This document shows positions 12,971 through 26,600 of a DNA stretch of 64,000 bases, piece after piece. The stretch's first letter is position 1. Each line of letters starts with the position of its first letter. This DNA comes from Limanda limanda. Taxonomy: Eukaryota > Chordata > Actinopteri > Pleuronectiformes > Pleuronectidae. The notes under the pieces are model-generated. The model worked only from the letters and a program-made list of their open reading frames with translations. It did not search any database and was not told the DNA's origin. A program made the translations under genes and the position numbers. Location: positions 18,871,523 through 18,935,522 of the forward strand of contig NC_083641.1 in the NCBI RefSeq assembly GCF_963576545.1, in the 5' to 3' direction.

Positions 12971-12986
12971 CTTACAACAACTACAG
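12924..12986 (+). CDS. cux1: cux1 exon 1 (start codon exon)
   Basis: Residues 1-21, beginning [15 protein letters not shown] and ending DLQQLQ before donor gtcagt. The ATG context is strong (A at -3, G at +4). This matches the known vertebrate CUX1/CUX2 first-exon peptide. It ends in phase 0. Confidence 0.95.
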
Positions 12987-14626
12987 GTCAGTTCCTCCCT
13001 CTCTCTCCGCCGCCGTCTCCCTCCCGCTCGCCTCGCTCTCCCCGGCCGCCGCTCCGGCCCCGGGTCTCGGGTCCCGGTTCCTCCGGGCGGCCGCCTCGCT
13101 CCGCGGCTCGGAAGCAGAACCCGTAGACCTCTTCCTCCTCCTCGCATTGATGAAAGTGGCTCCTCTCGCTGATCAGAAATTGATCCTCTTTGTTCAATCC
13201 TCCATCGATCGGACCCAGCGACCGGGCAGCGCCGGGCTCCACGCCGCGGGGAAGCCACCGCCATGGAAACAAAATAGTCTTTTTTTATTTATCTTGTATT
13301 TGTAGCCGAGCAGCTTCTCGTAGTCGCTGCCTTTTATTTGCGTGTTGTTCAACTTTTACCGGAGCGAGGAGCCGGGGGTTAGCCCGACGTGTAGCCGCGG
13401 TGAGGTGGCTCGTTCCGGGGGGAGAAGTGGGACTGGTTCCCCGGTGGAACTGGGAGCTGTGGTGACACCAGACACACACAGCGCGGACACACACCAGCTT
13501 GTTTTCTGCTTTTATTCCCCAACACACAAATATGAAGTTCACTCCGGCGACAGTGGAGACATTAGCAGCCTGATCGGCGGCTAGCGGCTGTTCCGGGGCA
13601 CTTATACCGAAGTGGTGTGTCCGTGATCGTGGTTCATCAACTCGGCTTTTTTTTTTTTTTTTGTGTGTGTCGGTTTCCTCTCGTCTGACGGCAATTATAC
13701 ACACACTGTTTTTTTTCCATTGCCACGTCTGTGGAAGTGGACGGGACAGGGTTTGTTGACGCGATCGCACGAATATAAAAAAAGAGTAGAAACGAGAGCG
13801 ATCGTGACCTTGTTGGGTTTTTTACGGTGAACTCCACACGCACGCCACTAATCTCGGCGTGCACGGACAGGAAGATCCACGGGCACGGGTGGTGGGGGGT
13901 ATATTGGGGCCTGTGTGAATATAGCCCGTGTACATTATATAGAGCCTGTATGACCCATCACAAGACGCGCAGACAATGGCACTGTTGTGTTGTGTTGTGT
14001 GTTTTTTTCTTCCCCTCTCTCTCTCCCCTCTGCCGTGGCATTTAAACGTGCATTGCTGAATTTCAAATTCACAATTTATGAATATTAGCATCCGTCGTCA
14101 TTAACATAAGATTGCATTATGCAGGCTGCACCCCCTCACCCACCCACCCCAACCCACAATTGTTCATACATTATTTTGTGGCTCGCATGGGGGGGCTTGG
14201 GATTTAAACTTTTATTTAGGTCATGATGCCCCTATGACTGTGGAGACAAAAGGACAGTGAGCAGTGAGTCTTCCCGGCGTGCTTTGTGTTGCACTTATGC
14301 CACATCACCACCACAGCTCCACTTCTCCTATTTATTTGATCCTGTTTGGTCCTCCTACTCGTGCCCCCTTGTTCATGCATTATGTAAAACATTTCAGACT
14401 GCTTTCTCTTTTTCTTTCCTGCACTATCTATCTCCCACCCCCTTCCTGCCACCACCACCACCCCCTCCCCAATCTTTCTCTCCCTCTCCCCCCCTCCTCC
14501 TCCTTCCATCCTTTTTTCATTTTTTTCTTCTTCCTCCTCCTCTCTGGCCCTTCACCCTGCTTTCACCCATTTCGCCCTGTTTGAACTGGTGCGAGTGAGT
14601 GTGTGTGAATTTGTCTGAGATCAGTC

Positions 14627-14661
<35 letters not shown>

Positions 14662-17600
14662 CGTAGATTGACTGCCAGCGCGGACAGTGAAGGCACTGCC
14701 AGCAGCCAGGACATGAAAAATGCATCGCATAAGTTTGTGATAAGGCCCTGGGTAATTATGGCAAAGGCCCCTATCACAAGCGATTAGTCAGGACAGTGAA
14801 TCTGAGCGTGTGCAAAAAGGCTGGCGGTTGGCAGGCCTGTCTGCAGGATAGGAATCAGTCGGAGCTGGTGTGTGTGTGTGGTGTGTGTATGTGTGCGTGC
14901 GTGTGTGTGTGTGTGTGCAGAACTGCTCAGAACATTCACTGTCTATTATTGATGACATCTTATTTACTCTCCCTCCCACTGAGAGGCTCCTAGAGGAAAG
15001 CCTTCAGAGGAGAACCTTTTTTTTAATCCGTTTTTTGAGGATAATGTGAGGTTAGCATGATATGATCACCGTCTGCCCGTGGCCCTGTCAGCCAATTGTG
15101 TTCTAATTTCCGTCTTCCTTTGCGATCGAACGGACAGCGTGCACTTAAAAATCACAGTCTGTTTTGTGTACGCGAGAGGCACCAGCAAAGGAATGGGTTC
15201 TTTTCTTTTTTTGGGGGGTTTCTTTTGATGATGAAAATCCAACCCAACCTAGTTGTCAGTAGCTTAAAGCCATCGTAACGTCTATTCCTCAGGCTCCAAC
15301 TGCTGATGTTCATTAAAATCTTATTTGATCAGTGTGTCCTATTCCCTGTGTGAGAAACTAGCTAGGTGGTTGTTACAGGACAGAGAGTGCTTTGAAACAG
15401 CACAGCGAGCTGTTAACTTGTCTTCTCTGCGTGATTTTTTTTTTCCTCCTCTCTCCCCCCCACCACTACAAACACAAATGGGTGCAACAGTGATGCTTTT
15501 AGCAAGGTCTCGTACACTTGCAAAATGGATCAGTGATTCAGAGATGATGGCAGGGTGACAGTGAATTACAGATGGAGGAGGTTTTAACGTCTGTAATCCC
15601 TGTTCGTCCATTACAGAGTTGAGTTTCTTTAGAGGGGATCATCACTCTTCTCTCCTGTTGTTTTTTCTCTCTCTCTGGTTTTTTTTCCTCTTTTTTTTTT
15701 TTGACCCAGTCGAGCAGTTTTCTGGAACATCGTGTTTCTACTTGAGAGCGATGAGAAATTGCGCTTCATTACGGGAGAGCCATAACAAGATATGAGTGCG
15801 TAGCCGAGTCTAAACCTATACTTTTTATGTAAGCTTGGGAAATTAAGACCAGACCTCGCTGCTCCACACAATTTCCAATTTAGGCCCTAATAGCCTGCAT
15901 CTCACCTCATAACATTTCTTGGAAGAAAGCACCCCAGAGCCATTTTGAAAAATAGTTCACGAGTGGACGGCTAAATAGTGACTTGGAGGAAAGCGGGTCT
16001 AGGTCTTGTTCTTGTTCACCACCTCCTAATGGGTAAATTTAGGAAAAGGCTTTTGTAAGCTGATCCCAGAGCTGTGGTCAGTGGCAACCTGAGTGGTTTA
16101 AATCTCTCAGCGACTGGCCCGCTGTTGTCTGCAGGAGTTTTAGTGTTAATTTATGAGCTGGTTGTCTGAACTCAGTGGTGGGATATTTTTACCCCTCTGT
16201 TGCTGCACAGGCTGGGGGGAGCATGGAGGAAGGGGCATCACGTCATGCTTTTACTGTAGCCAACCAGTTCTCTGCCCAGTGACAAAACCTGGCATTGGGA
16301 CTAAGGTTTCACTGTGTGTCGGTGGGTGGTGAGCGGCTAAGCGTGAGTCAGAAAGAGGGATGAGTGCATGTCAGGTCTTTTGGTCTGCCCTCGGTCCTCC
16401 TTGGTCGGGACTCTTGTCATCCTACTTTGTAAGAGGTTACAGTCTATCCGTACGAAGGTTAACCTCCGTACCACTGAGAAGAATGTGCGGCATTCATAAA
16501 ACCGGAAAAAAAGTTTTCATATACCTTATCAGTGACTAATTCTCAGCAGAGGCCCATACTCCCCCAACTCAGCTCAGTCTTAACCCTCCCTCTGCTTTGA
16601 GTGTCTGAGTATCAACCAGTTTATCTGAGTTGATACAATAAGTAAATACATTGCACATTTCACGACAGACAGAATCTAAGTACTTAATAGAACTTTTTTA
16701 TTTTTTATTTGTGTGTTTGACAAAGAATTTGACATTTGATGTTTGAACAAAAGATAAAAAAGCACTTAAGAGACGTCTAAAAATAGTCGTACCCAAACAT
16801 ATGGAGACAGTGGCTCTTAATTCAGGCTTTATTCAGAAGTGTGTGACAGGCTTCCTTCAAGTTTGTACTATTAGTTTAAATAAGAATAAAACACGAGACA
16901 GGTTTCAGCATATTTAACAGCTGCTCGGCCTCAAGATGCTCCAGGTGACAATAAACACTGGAAATAGTCCAATATAAATGATAAAACTCAGCGATAGTTT
17001 TCCTGCTCAAAATGAGTATTTATTTCCTTTTATAAAGTTGATAATATTTTGTTGCAGTTTATTGAGGCATTTCTGGTAAAAAAAATGACACCACAAAGAC
17101 AACGAGTACGGTGACTGTCATGTCTTCTGCCACTTTAAAATGTATTGTCACAACTACAATAAGAGTTATTATGAGCAGTTAAAAATTTACTTTAAAGTAT
17201 TCCTCCACAGGCCAGTCGTGTACACCACAGCATAACAAAGCGGCCTACTGCCTATGTGAAAAAGTCTGTAACTGGCTTCTGTCAAAGCATATTTACTGCT
17301 TTCACTTAATTTAATAACTTTTTGACTTTTTAATATTCTTGAAACATACTGAGACCGAGAGGTGACATTTTCAAGGTTGAGAGCAAGCAGGCTGTAATGT
17401 AAAGAGGTTTTTATAAGTATCATTATTGCTTCTTTTTCTATTAAGATCTATTCCCAAAGCTATGAATTTTGCCACAAAAGCCTCAGTTTTATCCTGTACT
17501 CTCTCTCCTCATTTTTCACTTGAAGAAGTTAGAGCTTTGGGCAAAAACAGCCATGGAAGGATTTATAGTCTTAGTTTATATACAGCGTGTGGGATATCGA

Positions 17601-20600
17601 GCTTGTGATATTCTTTTATAAACAATCGACTCATTTTGGTCTTTATGACGCCCCCCCCAACAATATATATATTTTGTGTTATTAGGACATTTATTTCTAT
17701 TAAAGTCAAATTTCCAAAACACGTGCATTTTGCTCACACCATGAACCTTTCCAACTACACAAGTTTATCGCTTTAAATAAATCATACAAATAAAAATGTC
17801 TTTAGGGGCGGCGTGACAGCCAATATTTTTAGATATTTTATGTCTTGGCTTACAGAGTCAATACCTAAATAACATTTTATTAATTTGGGCCATCTGTGCT
17901 GTTCGATCTCTCTGCAGGCTGCAGGGTGAACTGCATTTTTTACAGCTCGGAATCAGTAACTCACCCGCCTTTTTTATTGTGCATCAAAATGTAATAGAAA
18001 TGAATATTTAATGTGCCTCATAATCAGGCCCAAATCTTGATGTATTGTCTTCATGTTCCGCACCGCTGAATAGTAAACCACTACAATGTAACTACAAAGA
18101 CAGAACCTCCACCCTACAACCAGCAGCAAGAACACAGGGGGCAGTTTCCAGAGACCTATTTTCAAGTGGCAGGCATTATTTACAGACCCACTTGGAGTCT
18201 CTCACCTACAGCATCATAGAGTTTCACCGTATCTCATGACAGAAGCATCCATTATTCCGCTGCTCTGTATTCCAGCAGAGAGAGCATGGGCTTCGGTGAC
18301 TGGACACTTCTCTTTAGGCTCCCCTGGGAATATACAGGCTGTTTCCACTTGTAAGTTTCAGGAGGCTGCCCACTTTATTTGAAAATCAAGCGTACACTTG
18401 AAACAGTGCCTCAAAGGCCGATGTAATCTTGTTTTGTGATATTAAGCCCCGGGTTTTCAGTAAACAAAAATCTTGCATTCCCAAGGGAACATAGATGTCT
18501 GTTCCTGTTCAGAGATGACTGTTAATGTAAGAATACACACACACACTGTGAGGTGCAGAACATCCTCATATATTCATCAGAACAATCAAATCACACACAC
18601 CAATGCTTCCTTTTTTACCTTTTCACTTTCATGACTTTATCCTACCTTTGTCAAGCTTTATTTCAAATCAAAACTCTCGGTTAAATTAGCTATTTTCCGA
18701 GATATTATTTCAGACCCAACATGTTTTCATGACTGCAGATGATTTTGGATAACTAGTTATTATGTTCACAATCAATTTATCAATCATTTGTATCTATAAA
18801 TGTAAAAAAATTGTAAATACAAAAGAATCTTCCAACCCATGGCTTTAAATCTAAGAAACCTTTTCAGTTCACAATTATATGAAATGCAGAAAAAGCAGAA
18901 AATCTTTGGTTGAGAAGCCGGAACCAACGACTGTTTGGCAGTTCTACATGAAGTAATTATTAAAACGTTTAATTACATGTCAAAATTGTTGCTGATTGTT
19001 GGTCATTTGAGTTATTTATTTTATATTCCAGATAATAATATAATCCATCATTCTTTACCATATTTTCCACTCTCCAGAGTCTTTTTAAACACGCAGTACA
19101 TGAGGATTGGAGAGAAGTCGGGGAAACCGAAGAAATATGTGGTGAAACTTTGAGTAATGACAACTTGGGTTAAAAACTGGCGTAAAGCAGCCGGGGAAAT
19201 CTGAGCTGTTAGAAACCGTTTGATTGCCTGTTAAGCTGCAGATTTGTGATGAACCAACAAGCACAGCCTGGATGAGACTTCCAGTATTTTGAAGAGTTAA
19301 ACAAGACGTTAACATGGAAATATAAACAAAGGCAATGGCCCAGAAAATGAATCGGAGTCCCGTTTCCACGAGGTACCACATATATGTGATAATTTAGACC
19401 CACTGCAGACCAGACGGTCACACACTGGAGGCCAGTGTTCGAAACTTTTTTGACAAGTTTGGCTCCTGTGCACCGCTGAGCTTGGAGCTAATGCCATGCT
19501 TCATTTTGTTCCACAAACGCCACCCTCTGCCCGCTGAAGTTTGTTTCAGCAGCAAATACTCCACGCCCTCCAGCGTCTGGTGTAGACGAGCTTCTGGTGA
19601 GCCACTTGCCCTACCTATTTTAGTGTTGTTTATCTCACCGTTATCAAGGAGTCTGGGCTAAATAAGGCCTGAGGATGCTTCTGTGCAGGCCTAACCCCAC
19701 CTCAACTCATGACTCCAGTATCAGTGTCCTGTTAGATCATTGACCATAGGTATTGAATTCTAATAGGCCTATTGGTGTGTCCTAATGGCCCATGTATTGA
19801 ATTATGATATTGGCAAAGGCTGATGGCCTCAGGATTGAATTATGATATTGGTGCGCTGCAAGCTAATGGTTCTTGGTATTGAATTATGATATTGGTGCAC
19901 TTTGATGGTGTAGGGACTGAATTATGATATGGCTTGCTATCTGCTAATAGCTCACTCTGTGTAATTTTCAATGTCAATCATGGGTTCAGTTGCTAGATCC
20001 ATCGTCGGCCTTCAGGCTCAACACATCAGTCACAAAGATGGGAATAGCCTTCAACCTTTAGCCGTACTTCTCACTCTACTTTCTGTTGTTGCTCTCCCAT
20101 TTCACCTGCTTTTGTGCTGTATTCAGTCTGTCTTCAGAGTTTGAGATTCTTCTTTTGTATGAATTTTATTAATTAAAATAAGGAAGGAGTAGAATTTATT
20201 TTTACGTTATAAGTCAGTACTTTGATTAAAATAACTCTCTTGCACTAGTTCTATTGACTCATTGTATTAAGGTAGTAGCTGGTATTTTTCTCTTCTCCTA
20301 AGTACTTGCATGTAACCTTGCAGCTATAAGAGCAATAAATGTTGGATGTTTTAATAATAAGCCACCAGCAGTTTACAGATGTTAGATTAGCCGAAGAATT
20401 TTATTGATTTTCAGGCCTTTGTTCATTGGCCAGTCAGTAACTCTGCGTGGATTTGGCATTTTAATACACCGCCTTGTGTTATAAGGAGCCTAATGTTAAA
20501 GTAATGGAATTGTAATGGCTCTGAATAGCAGCTAACTTCATTTCTGTAAGTGCCCACACCTTCGCAGTGTTTATGTTGAGCTCGTTCCCATTTTGGTAGT

Positions 20601-23600
20601 TTAAAAGCAACCAGAGCTGTGATGGTCCTGCTGCCAGCTCACAGAGTAAATGGACGGCCTGCTTCTGTGTCAGCCCTCTAAAAATAACACAGACTGCCGG
20701 CTGGGCAGAAAACTACCGCCGATTATGATGATTCAACTACCCTGTATTCACAGGTGCGTGCATGTTGGATGGGGGTGGGTTATGCTTAACAAATCGTTCT
20801 CCCTTCAGCTCAGTTTTCACTGATTTAGCTTTATGTCGTAGGTTGGTAAAACTTTGCTCAGTCAGTCAAACTTGGAACCAAAGTCTCTGCAGCGCTTACC
20901 ACATTTATTTAAATTCTACTGGAAATCAGATTAAATGGTTTTGACTATCTGTGTCCTGCTGTAATTGCTGCACAAGCTTTGCCTAATGTAAAATTGAAAT
21001 ACTAATAGCAGCTCCGTGGCTTTGTCCTGAGGAACATGGGACGTTGTATACAAATGACGCAGACCTGTATCTGTTAAATTCATTGAGCGTCCTCAGACGG
21101 CATCTTAACCTCTCCCTGATCTTTGACCCCAGCAGCTGTCTGACTGGAGCCAGGGTTCAGAGGTGGTCTGACACTGCAGACCCCTGTGTGACCCGGGCTG
21201 TCTGACTGGTCTAACCTTTAGAGCTAACAGATGATGACTTCACCATCTGTCTTGCCTTTAACAGGTCTAGCCTCCTTGAACTTGAACTTGTTTTTTCATG
21301 GAAAAAAGGGAAAAAACAACAACTTAAGAAAGCAAATTGTCTCACAAGTGGACAAGGGTGTTTGTCTCTGCTTATGTATTTGTTTTATTTTTAAAGGATT
21401 ACCAAATGTGAATTAAAAAGTTTCAAACTTAAAAGTCTATGTTTACTCATTGTGAGATCCTACCGACTTTTTCTGTGGCCCAGTTTAAAAGAATAAACTG
21501 GATGTACCTTGCCATGGTCTGCTACTTGCCGTCTCCGTTTTTAAAAGTGAGAGTTGTCCTCTTGAGAAAGGGGGGAGGGGACTGTGTGTTTAGTAGACAC
21601 AGGCTCATCCGCTGACTGCTGTCTGACCCTGAGTTCAGCAGTATGGTTATTAATAGGCCCAGAGGCCTCAACTTCCAGGAGGCCCTCTGATCAGCTCCAG
21701 ATGTGGAATGAGAAAGGACAATTCTACATTAGCCTATCCATGTTTCACATGAGGCAGAAAGTGGGGAGATAGGCATTTGGTGAGACTGATAAAGTGTGAG
21801 GGAGGGAGGAAGGGAGGGAGAGGAGACCTTTCCACAGCAGGAGTGTGTTTAGCGAGTCTTTGTTTTCATGTGTGTATGTTTTTTTCGTTTATTACACTCT
21901 GCCCTTAGACCAAAAGACCATAAAAACGTATGGCATCACCATGGCGACCATAATAACTACCTATAAAACAGCGTGTAAACTGTGAAATAAGACAAACAGA
22001 CCAGAACAGCCCTGACTGGCTGGCTGGCTGGCTGTTTGAATGGCTGCCTTCCGCCATAAAACTATTTGAGAGCCAGACTGAAGGAATGCCTTGGAGGCTG
22101 CTGTGGCTGTCACGACACATGAAAGGATTAGGCTCTGTGTTTTATCTCCTCTTTATCTGATGGTAATGGATAAGCTGAGTGTAGCCTATCATCTGACGCT
22201 TGGGCAGGGGGGTTTGATGTTTTAGTAGGGTGACGGTTTGTTGAGTTGACCGCTTTGGTCTATTGATTGCTGTTTGATGGTTTTGATATGTAGGCTGTGT
22301 GGAACAGGTCAAGTCTTTTATGCATTGAAGGCTCCAAATAGCTTTTAGCTGTCCTTCACTCCCCCCATTACTCTAGTGGTTCGTTTGATGTTTGGATCAA
22401 TCAATAGAAAGAGCCTGAGCTCTTACACATGCGCCATCCTACTTCCCACCAAGCTCAATTCCTCTGTCTTCATTGTGCAGGCTTTATATCACATTCTCTC
22501 AACACAGAATAAATGATATAATTACAACCCATTACTTAGCCTAACGCAAGCTAATTATTCTGTCATTACTGTACGGATTAGCTATGCTCATTCTCCCCTT
22601 CTCACTGTGTTTCTCTGCCTTTCCTCTCAGAAATCGTGCAAGCAGCGCAGAAAAGTCTTACTCATAAAGGCTGAGTAAGACTTAGCCCCGGGCCATGCAC
22701 TGTTGACGTTGATCATATAGGCCGTGGGTGTCAAACTCAGTCAGAAGGCAAGGCCATGCTAGAAAATAGTGACAGCATGTCCTGGACACATTAAATAGTC
22801 TGGATATATCTAACCTAATGGGGCATTTTGATTTACGTTGTTAATTTATGTGGCGATGTCAGTTTGCTGCTTTTATAGGCTGTGGCACGACTCATGCTGA
22901 TGTGTCATCATCAGGCGTCTAGAAAATTACTGGAACAAAACAGATAGACAGAGCTAAATTAAAATGTGGAAAAAGGGGCATCATGCAGAGCTGGGATTTA
23001 ATGTAGCGGAGGCACATGAGAGTGATGCACACTTTTTTTTATTGTGTCCTGTCACTGTGCCAAGAGCATGCAGCTTAAATGCATGTCTGGGTAAAGAACA
23101 GCAAATCAAATAGGGCAACAAATTGAGAGCCGATCAAACCTCAGTACAACTTGCTCTATTGTTAAGGGGTCAAAGAGGCCGTAGATTTGAAAGCTTAATG
23201 CGAGTGTGATGTCTTCAATATTACAAAATTGCAAGCCCGTCTGTGACCCTGCCATTATCCACCTATGATAACTTGTAGTTGCAGCTGATGTCATAAACTT
23301 AATAGTGGCGATGTTGCATTGTACAATTGCTTGTAGGAGTCCTTGGGCCACAGCCTTGTGTATGTGCTTCGGGCCTGGAGAGTCTCACTCGTCTTCCAGA
23401 CTTGATTAATCCCTATCGCCCCTCTCCATGATCGCAGTTTCCATTTTTTAGTCCGTATCTGTGCACTCATCCCCTCCCCAATCTCCTCTCACTGGCACAG
23501 AATAGCTTCCTGGCAGAATGGAGGCATTAATTCAGGGATGAGAGGTGTGATAGTCTCTCCCCTCTCTCTCTCCCTGTATCTCTGGGTCTCTCCCTCTGTC

Positions 23601-26600
23601 TCCCTCTCTCTGTATCTGTGCTCTGTTTGTAATGCGTGGCCTTTATCATAGCTGAAACAGCTCACTACCCTCTGATCCTATCTCAGATCTCAATATCCTA
23701 GCCGTTCCACCCTGTAAACGCAGGGATGAAAAATCTTGCCCTTTCACCAATGCATTACACCCTAGCATATCGCTATACCCCTCTCCTCCCATTGCGCACT
23801 CCACACCACTCACCCTTTGTGACACAGGCCTCGAGCTAAATTCAAACTCAACAAAATGAGACCAAGTGAGCTGCACTTCCTCAATGCTGCAACAGTCTTA
23901 GTCTCATTATGTTTGTATTTAGGCTCAGGCCAGGCCTCTGAAACCATTTGTCAGACAATAGGTCAGGCAAAATAATGACTAGCTCTCAGTAAGCTTCAGG
24001 AGAGTTAAGGCTTGGATGTTGGGGAGATAAAACAACAACCAGTCTCTCGGCAGAGAAACATGGATCAATACGAACAAGGCTGTGGTGTAAAAAGGCTGTT
24101 TTTGATCCAGGCTTGCGTCAGCGGCAGTGAGGTGAGTCCTGACAGCTCCTGTGCTGTTGGTAGATATGGATCGGTGTTATAAAAAAAAAGGAGCAAAACG
24201 CTCAGGGACCACAAGCATCTTGTTAGACTGTGGAGAGTGGTAGGCTGACCCCCGCCCCCAACTGCTCTGCACACAAACACAGATGCACACACAGTTGAAC
24301 GAATGGTGTGCACACCAAAAAAAAGTGCTCAAACCTCAGTTGTCACCGTGAAACTATTGTGTTAGCTTGTGGTAAAGACAACTTTGTGGCTTCGACTCCA
24401 GTGGGTGAGAGGAAAAGTAAAAGTGGAGATTCAGGAGGATGTGACTTGCTTCTTCAAACCCTGTGTGGTTGGTAAAAAGCTTGTTTGCTGGCACATGTAA
24501 AAGTTCTGCACCCCGCTTTGTCGGAGGTAGGATGGCAGACAAGCAGCCTGGATTGTAGTCTCTTATCTGTGCTGCTGTTGTGCTGTGTTTTGAGGGGGCG
24601 TGCCTGTGATCTGTGATCATGTACCGTGTCGCTGTAGCAAGCGTAGCTGTTGCTCCTGACTGAGCCGCCACACCATGACTCCACCTCCACACAGTTGAGA
24701 AGAGTCGACCACATAGGGGGCTGGAACGCTGCGAGGGAATATGGAGGGGGAGTTTGAAAGATAGAACTCGTAGATTTCAGATAAGACATCTTTCCAGACG
24801 CCTTTTACTGTTTACTATCATAACCACATAACAGCCTCAGACATGTCAGAGATAAAAGAAAAAGATTACCGACTGCACTGGCAGGACATAAATCCTCATT
24901 TCTTGCACATCTCTGCCAGATACACTGTAAACGGATTCTCACCTTGTAATGAACACAGAGAAGTTTTGTTTTAAAATATTAGCCTCTTCCGCAGTGTGAC
25001 TAACACACTGTTAGTGTTACAGAGAAGCAGTGAATGTATTTTTGTACTTCTCTTTCTATGCCTGGCCTGTGCTCGGGAGCGCTACTCCCATTAGATGAAT
25101 GTGTAAAACATAGACCAAATGCAGGAGCAGTTAACCTGGGCTGTGTTTGGACTGAAGGAGTAGTGGCAGACTACTTGGCATGTGTGCCTGCAAACTCGGA
25201 GTAAACAAAGTGTTTCTAGCAGTTACAGTCCCAATTATTCTGCGGGGAATGAGATCTGAAGCGAACCCCTTGTGTGGTGTTCTGTGCTCGGCGTGCACTC
25301 CTGGTCACCGCGGCTGTACAGACGGCAGCTGCAGATTGACATCATACTGTGTACATAACAATAACTTTGTTGTCATTCCACCAGCCTATCTGTCTCGGCA
25401 TCGGCGGAGCGTGAGGGCATAAGGAATTCCGTGAAGTTTTGATACCTCAATTAACGTGCGTCTGTCTCCTGTTATCTCATTTAGTCTGCAGTCGATATGA
25501 TTGGCATAATCAGACACGCCTGATTGGTGCCTCCCATTTAATTAATCAGTCTCACTGTATCATCACCTGTGGCTCATTAGAGTAATTAGAGAGAATTAGT
25601 CAGAGAGAAGGCCTCTCTCTCCGCCGGCAGACGAGTGGAAGGAATTTCATTAGGAGAGACGAACACACACCGACGCACCGTACACCTTGGGTCTGACGGC
25701 CAGTGGTAATAAGATTTGTTTACCCGTGACTGTTATCGGTGATTAGTATTATTACCACAGTGTTGGGACGGAGAGATACTCATCTCCGCTTGGCCCGGCC
25801 TCCCCTTGTAGCTGCAAACATCGCTCCCCATGCCAAATTTCACTGGGCGAACATGTTAGCAGACTTCCTCTTTTGAAACCGAGTTCAAAAGAATGTGGAA
25901 AGACTGGGCTCCCCCAGTTACTGCCGCGGCCTGTGAGTGCATTGATGTGAGAGCACACGCGTGTGGAGCCGTGTGCGGGAGGCTTCTTGGCCAAGTCGGT
26001 GTTGAAGTCTCTCTAGGGACTGTTGGCAATCTGTTCCAATCGTCTTTACAGCTGACCAGACGACCAAATGAACCAGGACAGGGACTGCTGCTGTGGGCCA
26101 GTCCAGCCAAGCTAAGCAGAGCTGTTACAGCAATCACACAGACATTACAGCCCACTTAATGCTCCCCTGCACACACCATATTCCATCCTCTGTTTAACTA
26201 GACAGTGCAGTCATAACCAGCCCTAGACAGATGTAAAAATAGTGCTGGAGTTAATGTAAGCGATTAAATTGATTAATTTGCCAGTAAATTAAACCGCTTT
26301 CAGATCAGAAGAGTAAAACAACTCAAAATCTGGCCAACGAGAGTCAATGTGTGTCCACCTCACAGACTGGGCCCTAAGGCCCAAACACAGTGGACCCCAG
26401 TTAGTTTCTTGTAATTACAATAGTCATAGAGTGTAAAACATAGACTCCCTTAAGCAGCATGTGTATAGTTTTTGATTACAGTTCCTCACTTGTTTTGGCT
26501 GCTTGTCAAACATGTTAATTTGTATGATTTATCAGACTAGCATGATGTCAATCATTAATGATGGGACATGATAGAAATAAAATCCCAGCGGTATGCCAGA

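Larger units (their letters stand above)
12750..13480 (+). promoter_or_regulatory. cux1: CpG-rich start region of cux1
   Basis: GC content and CG dinucleotides rise sharply from about 12750 and stay high through the first coding exon into the start of intron 1, then fade after about 13480. No TATA box is obvious. CpG-island promoters are typical for cux genes. The transcription start cannot be placed from sequence alone. Confidence 0.65.

Noticed and set aside
12941..13209. Single ATCGAT sites in exon 1 (12941) and in the CpG-rich region (13204)
   Set aside because: Isolated hexamers are expected by chance in 64 kb, so only the eight-site array at 11471 was kept as a finding.
13285..13770. 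161-codon minus-strand frame beside the cux1 promoter
   Set aside because: No recognisable domain, Lys-rich low-complexity segments from poly-T, and location in a CpG-rich region where chance frames are common. An antisense non-coding transcript is possible but unsupported.
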